Positions 61,910 to 64,000 of a DNA stretch of 64,000 nucleotides are shown here, piece by piece; position 1 is the first letter of the stretch; every line of letters begins with the position of its first letter. The translations under genes were made by a program, and so were the position numbers. The DNA is from an uncultured Bacilli bacterium (GTDB lineage Bacteria; Bacillota_I; Bacilli_A; RFN20; CAG-826): assembly GCA_934162685.1 (NCBI GenBank), contig CAKPJO010000001.1, forward strand, positions 74,727-138,726, in the 5' to 3' direction. The notes beneath the pieces are model-generated. The model worked only from the letters and a program-made list of their open reading frames with translations, had not been told where the DNA came from and made no database searches.

Positions 61910-62821
61910 ATGGAAATTAAAGAAGCAAAGCATTGCATTATTCGTGGAGATACATTATACGGTATTCTTTATGTACCTGACAAAAATGGAATATTAATTA
62001 TTCCAAATGGAATTAAAACTATTCGTATGAATGCAATATCAAAAAATAAAGATATTAAAACAGTTGTGTTACCAGATGGTTTAGAAGTTATAGGATATGC
62101 TGCTTTTGCAGATTGTGTTAATTTAGAATCTATTAATATTCCTAAATCAGTTAAGGAAGTTCATAATGAAGCTTTTTCTAGATGTACGGCATTAAAAGAA
62201 GTTTCTTTTTGGAGTAACACTGGTTTTGGAAAGAATTGCTTTAGAGAATGTGCAGCTTTGTCTAAATTAATTTTAAATGAGTTTTCAATTGCTAAAGTCT
62301 TTTATTTTCCTGTATATAATCAATTTTTAATTAGCGTTCCTATTAAACATCAAATATCAAAAGATATTACTATTTACGAAGGACATTTTACAGGGGAAGG
62401 ATTTCCTGTTGAAATTAGAAAAAGCGCAAAGACTTATGTTGCAGCAGCTATAAAGAATGACAAAGAAGTATTCTGGTATGATTCTTCTATGAGAAGGGCT
62501 GTTGATGGTTGTGTGATAATATTAAAAGAAACAAATCCTTTAGAAATACTTGGTGTTGATATGATTACGGAAGATACTATTATTACCCCAGATCAATTTT
62601 CTTTAATTACAGGAATATGTTCAGCTGGTGTAGATTGGTGGTTACAAGAAGTAGGACATACTAGAGACACTAAGTTTAAAATGGGAGAGTTGTTAGAGTT
62701 ATTACAAAAAACAACCAGACAAGGTTATAATAGATTGATTATTGCATTGTCTCAAGCTGATAAATATTCTAATTTATTAGCAGCTGAGAATGGTGCTGCT
62801 ATAGACGATAAGGGGGTATAG
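61910..62821 (+). CDS. leucine-rich repeat protein (LRR_5/BspA type), 303 aa
   Basis: Residues 25-125 contain LRR_5 units: 'IPNGIKTIRMNAISKNKDIKTVVLP', 'LEVIGYAAFADCVNLESINIP', 'VKEVHNEAFSRCTALKEVSF'. The C-terminal 150 residues are a different, mixed domain (FSLITGICSAGVDWWLQEVGH). It is a separate transcription unit with a host-type promoter and a terminator, unusual for a tail gene, so it could instead act inside or on the surface of the host cell. Confidence 0.75.
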   Translation: MEIKEAKHCIIRGDTLYGILYVPDKNGILIIPNGIKTIRMNAISKNKDIKTVVLPDGLEVIGYAAFADCVNLESINIPKSVKEVHNEAFSRCTALKEVSFWSNTGFGKNCFRECAALSKLILNEFSIAKVFYFPVYNQFLISVPIKHQISKDITIYEGHFTGEGFPVEIRKSAKTYVAAAIKNDKEVFWYDSSMRRAVDGCVIILKETNPLEILGVDMITEDTIITPDQFSLITGICSAGVDWWLQEVGHTRDTKFKMGELLELLQKTTRQGYNRLIIALSQADKYSNLLAAENGAAIDDKGV

Positions 62822-62846
62822 GGGAAACTCTATACCTTCTTTTTTG
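62815..62846 (+). terminator. Rho-independent terminator
   Basis: GGTATAG (62815-62821) pairs with CTATACC (62830-62836) around GGGAAACT, followed by TTCTTTTTT. It overlaps the LRR gene stop. Confidence 0.8.
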
Positions 62847-62921
62847 TTTATAAATGCAAACTAGAATATAGTTTTTGTTTGTAAGCAAAAATATTATTTT
62901 ATTAAAAGGAGGCTGTTAAGT

Positions 62922-63932
62922 ATGGCTAATGAAAATGTTATTCCAGCAGGATTGCCTGGATATGTAATGAGAAAAAGAATAGAAGATAAAGCAACTTTAC
63001 ATAAAGGCGGAATGTATGTTGGAACTGGGAAATATGAAACTATTACTGATAAAAAAGGTAATGAGTATAAAGTGTATAAAACCGAAGAGCTTCCTGTAGG
63101 TAAAGAAGGACAAGTATTAATGTCTACTGTTGACGGTATTAAATGGGAAGATCCTCAAAAGATCAATTTTCGAATTACCAGTGCCTCAAAATCTAAAGTA
63201 ACCGCGACTTGTGATTTATATGTTGATAATTCAGCTCCAGAGCCTATAATATCATTACAAGAGCTTTTAAGAAGTGACTATAAAAATTTTGACCCGCATA
63301 ATGTATATTTTACGATATATGATAATCAAAATCAAGAAATTATTGATTTAGGATTAGTTTTTATTCCGAGAACCTATTATGTAAGACCATTTGTAGACCG
63401 TACAGAGTTATATTATACCATAGTATCTTCGGTGGTGAATGATATGTTTTTATCAATTAATGCAGAGAGAAAATCTTTACCAGATACTAATCCAATAGAA
63501 TATTATTATCAATTTTCATTTTCACTTGGTATTTTTGATGATACTGGTAATGTAAATTTTATAAAAATTAGGCAATTTGAAATGGGATCAATTGGTCAGT
63601 TTTATATTTTATCTGGTTCTAGTGCAGACGAGCAATTATATTCTAATATTGAAAAAGATTTAAAACAAGGTGCTGATTTATTATATTATGCGCCTTATAG
63701 TAATGCTCAACAAACAATTACTAATCAAGATTTTAAAGATAAATATAATTCAAGTTTTAAATATTTAACGTCGCAGATATTAGAATCAGAAACTTTTTTA
63801 ACTTCTAGTACAAAAACTTATCCTTTTGGCATTTTGCTAAAAGGAACTGATGCAATAGATAATGAAGGTATTTATGATGTAACAGAGGCACCTGATTCTC
63901 GATATAACATATACTGGAAAAATATTCATTAA
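62922..63932 (+). CDS. baseplate or tail fibre protein, 336 aa
   Basis: Begins 'VIPAGLPGYVMRKRIEDKATLHKG', followed by 'GMYVGTGKYETITDKKG' and 'PVGKEGQVLMSTVDGIKWED', the standard opening of a family of upper-baseplate and fibre proteins in Firmicutes gut phages. The remainder is beta-rich. AGGAGG precedes the ATG. The next gene opens with a related sequence. Confidence 0.65.
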   Translation: MANENVIPAGLPGYVMRKRIEDKATLHKGGMYVGTGKYETITDKKGNEYKVYKTEELPVGKEGQVLMSTVDGIKWEDPQKINFRITSASKSKVTATCDLYVDNSAPEPIISLQELLRSDYKNFDPHNVYFTIYDNQNQEIIDLGLVFIPRTYYVRPFVDRTELYYTIVSSVVNDMFLSINAERKSLPDTNPIEYYYQFSFSLGIFDDTGNVNFIKIRQFEMGSIGQFYILSGSSADEQLYSNIEKDLKQGADLLYYAPYSNAQQTITNQDFKDKYNSSFKYLTSQILESETFLTSSTKTYPFGILLKGTDAIDNEGIYDVTEAPDSRYNIYWKNIH

Positions 63933-63948
63933 AAAGGGAGGTATTTTT

Positions 63949-64000
63949 ATGAGTGTAATAGACAATGGATTACGTGCAGATATAATGCGCAAAAGAATGG
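63949..64000 (+). CDS. partial fibre gene, paralogue of the preceding gene
   Basis: The ATG at 63949 has a GGGAGG site 9 nt upstream. The 17 visible codons read MSVIDNGLRADIMRKRM, matching the 'GLPGYVMRKRI' opening of the previous protein. The gene continues beyond the window. Confidence 0.65.
   Translation, partial: MSVIDNGLRADIMRKRM

Overview
This window is part of a large, AT-rich (by eye about 30% GC) double-stranded DNA bacteriophage genome with a long, non-contractile-looking tail. It carries an HK97-type head module (terminase large subunit, portal, protease-scaffold, capsid) and a tape measure of about 3,160 residues. AGGAGG-type ribosome binding sites, TTGACA/TATAAT promoters, very low GC, LLH-type holin and BspA-like leucine-rich repeat tail proteins point to a low-GC Firmicutes or related gut-type host. 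The standard genetic code fits. TAA and TAG end almost every gene, and I find TGA as the stop of only two.

Layout. (1) Positions 1-16,700, minus strand: a long run of short, tightly packed early or middle genes, mostly unrecognised. Recognisable members are a PcfJ-like protein, a SprT-like metalloprotease, a cold-shock-domain protein, ClpP, a ClpA/C-like AAA+ ATPase and a beta-helix-like repeat protein. This arm also carries a canonical hammerhead ribozyme (about 13.74 kb), a second hammerhead-like fold (about 14.8 kb) and about 0.9 kb of highly structured non-coding RNA (14.86-15.73 kb). (2) Positions 16,800-21,420, minus strand: a two-barrel (YonO/RdRP-like) RNA polymerase whose catalytic motif is split by a 410-nt group I intron, plus linked genes. 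(3) Positions 21,421-22,157: a very AT-rich divergent intergenic region with repeats and a perfect inverted repeat. (4) Positions 22,158-64,000, plus strand: late genes. In order these are a phosphoesterase, a free-standing homing endonuclease, terminase large subunit, portal, a tandem pair of structured RNA elements, protease-scaffold, decoration protein, major capsid protein, connector and neck genes, tail tube, holin, a RuvC-like nuclease, a tyrosine recombinase, a promoter-driven structured RNA of about 0.8 kb followed by tRNA-Gln, the tape measure (two group I introns around a 15-nt micro-exon) and tail-tip, fibre and adhesin genes. The last gene runs off the window.

How it fits together. 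Host-type promoters with a constant 16-bp spacer drive selected units: the RNA polymerase, the homing endonuclease, the structured RNA plus tRNA, and an LRR gene. A repeated 40-bp box upstream of two late blocks is a candidate promoter for the phage's own polymerase. The most striking property of the window is how much functional RNA it holds: three group I introns in essential genes, at least one hammerhead, two large ornate non-coding RNAs, a tandem structured element and a tRNA. Protein turnover (ClpP, AAA+, SprT) is also unusually well represented.
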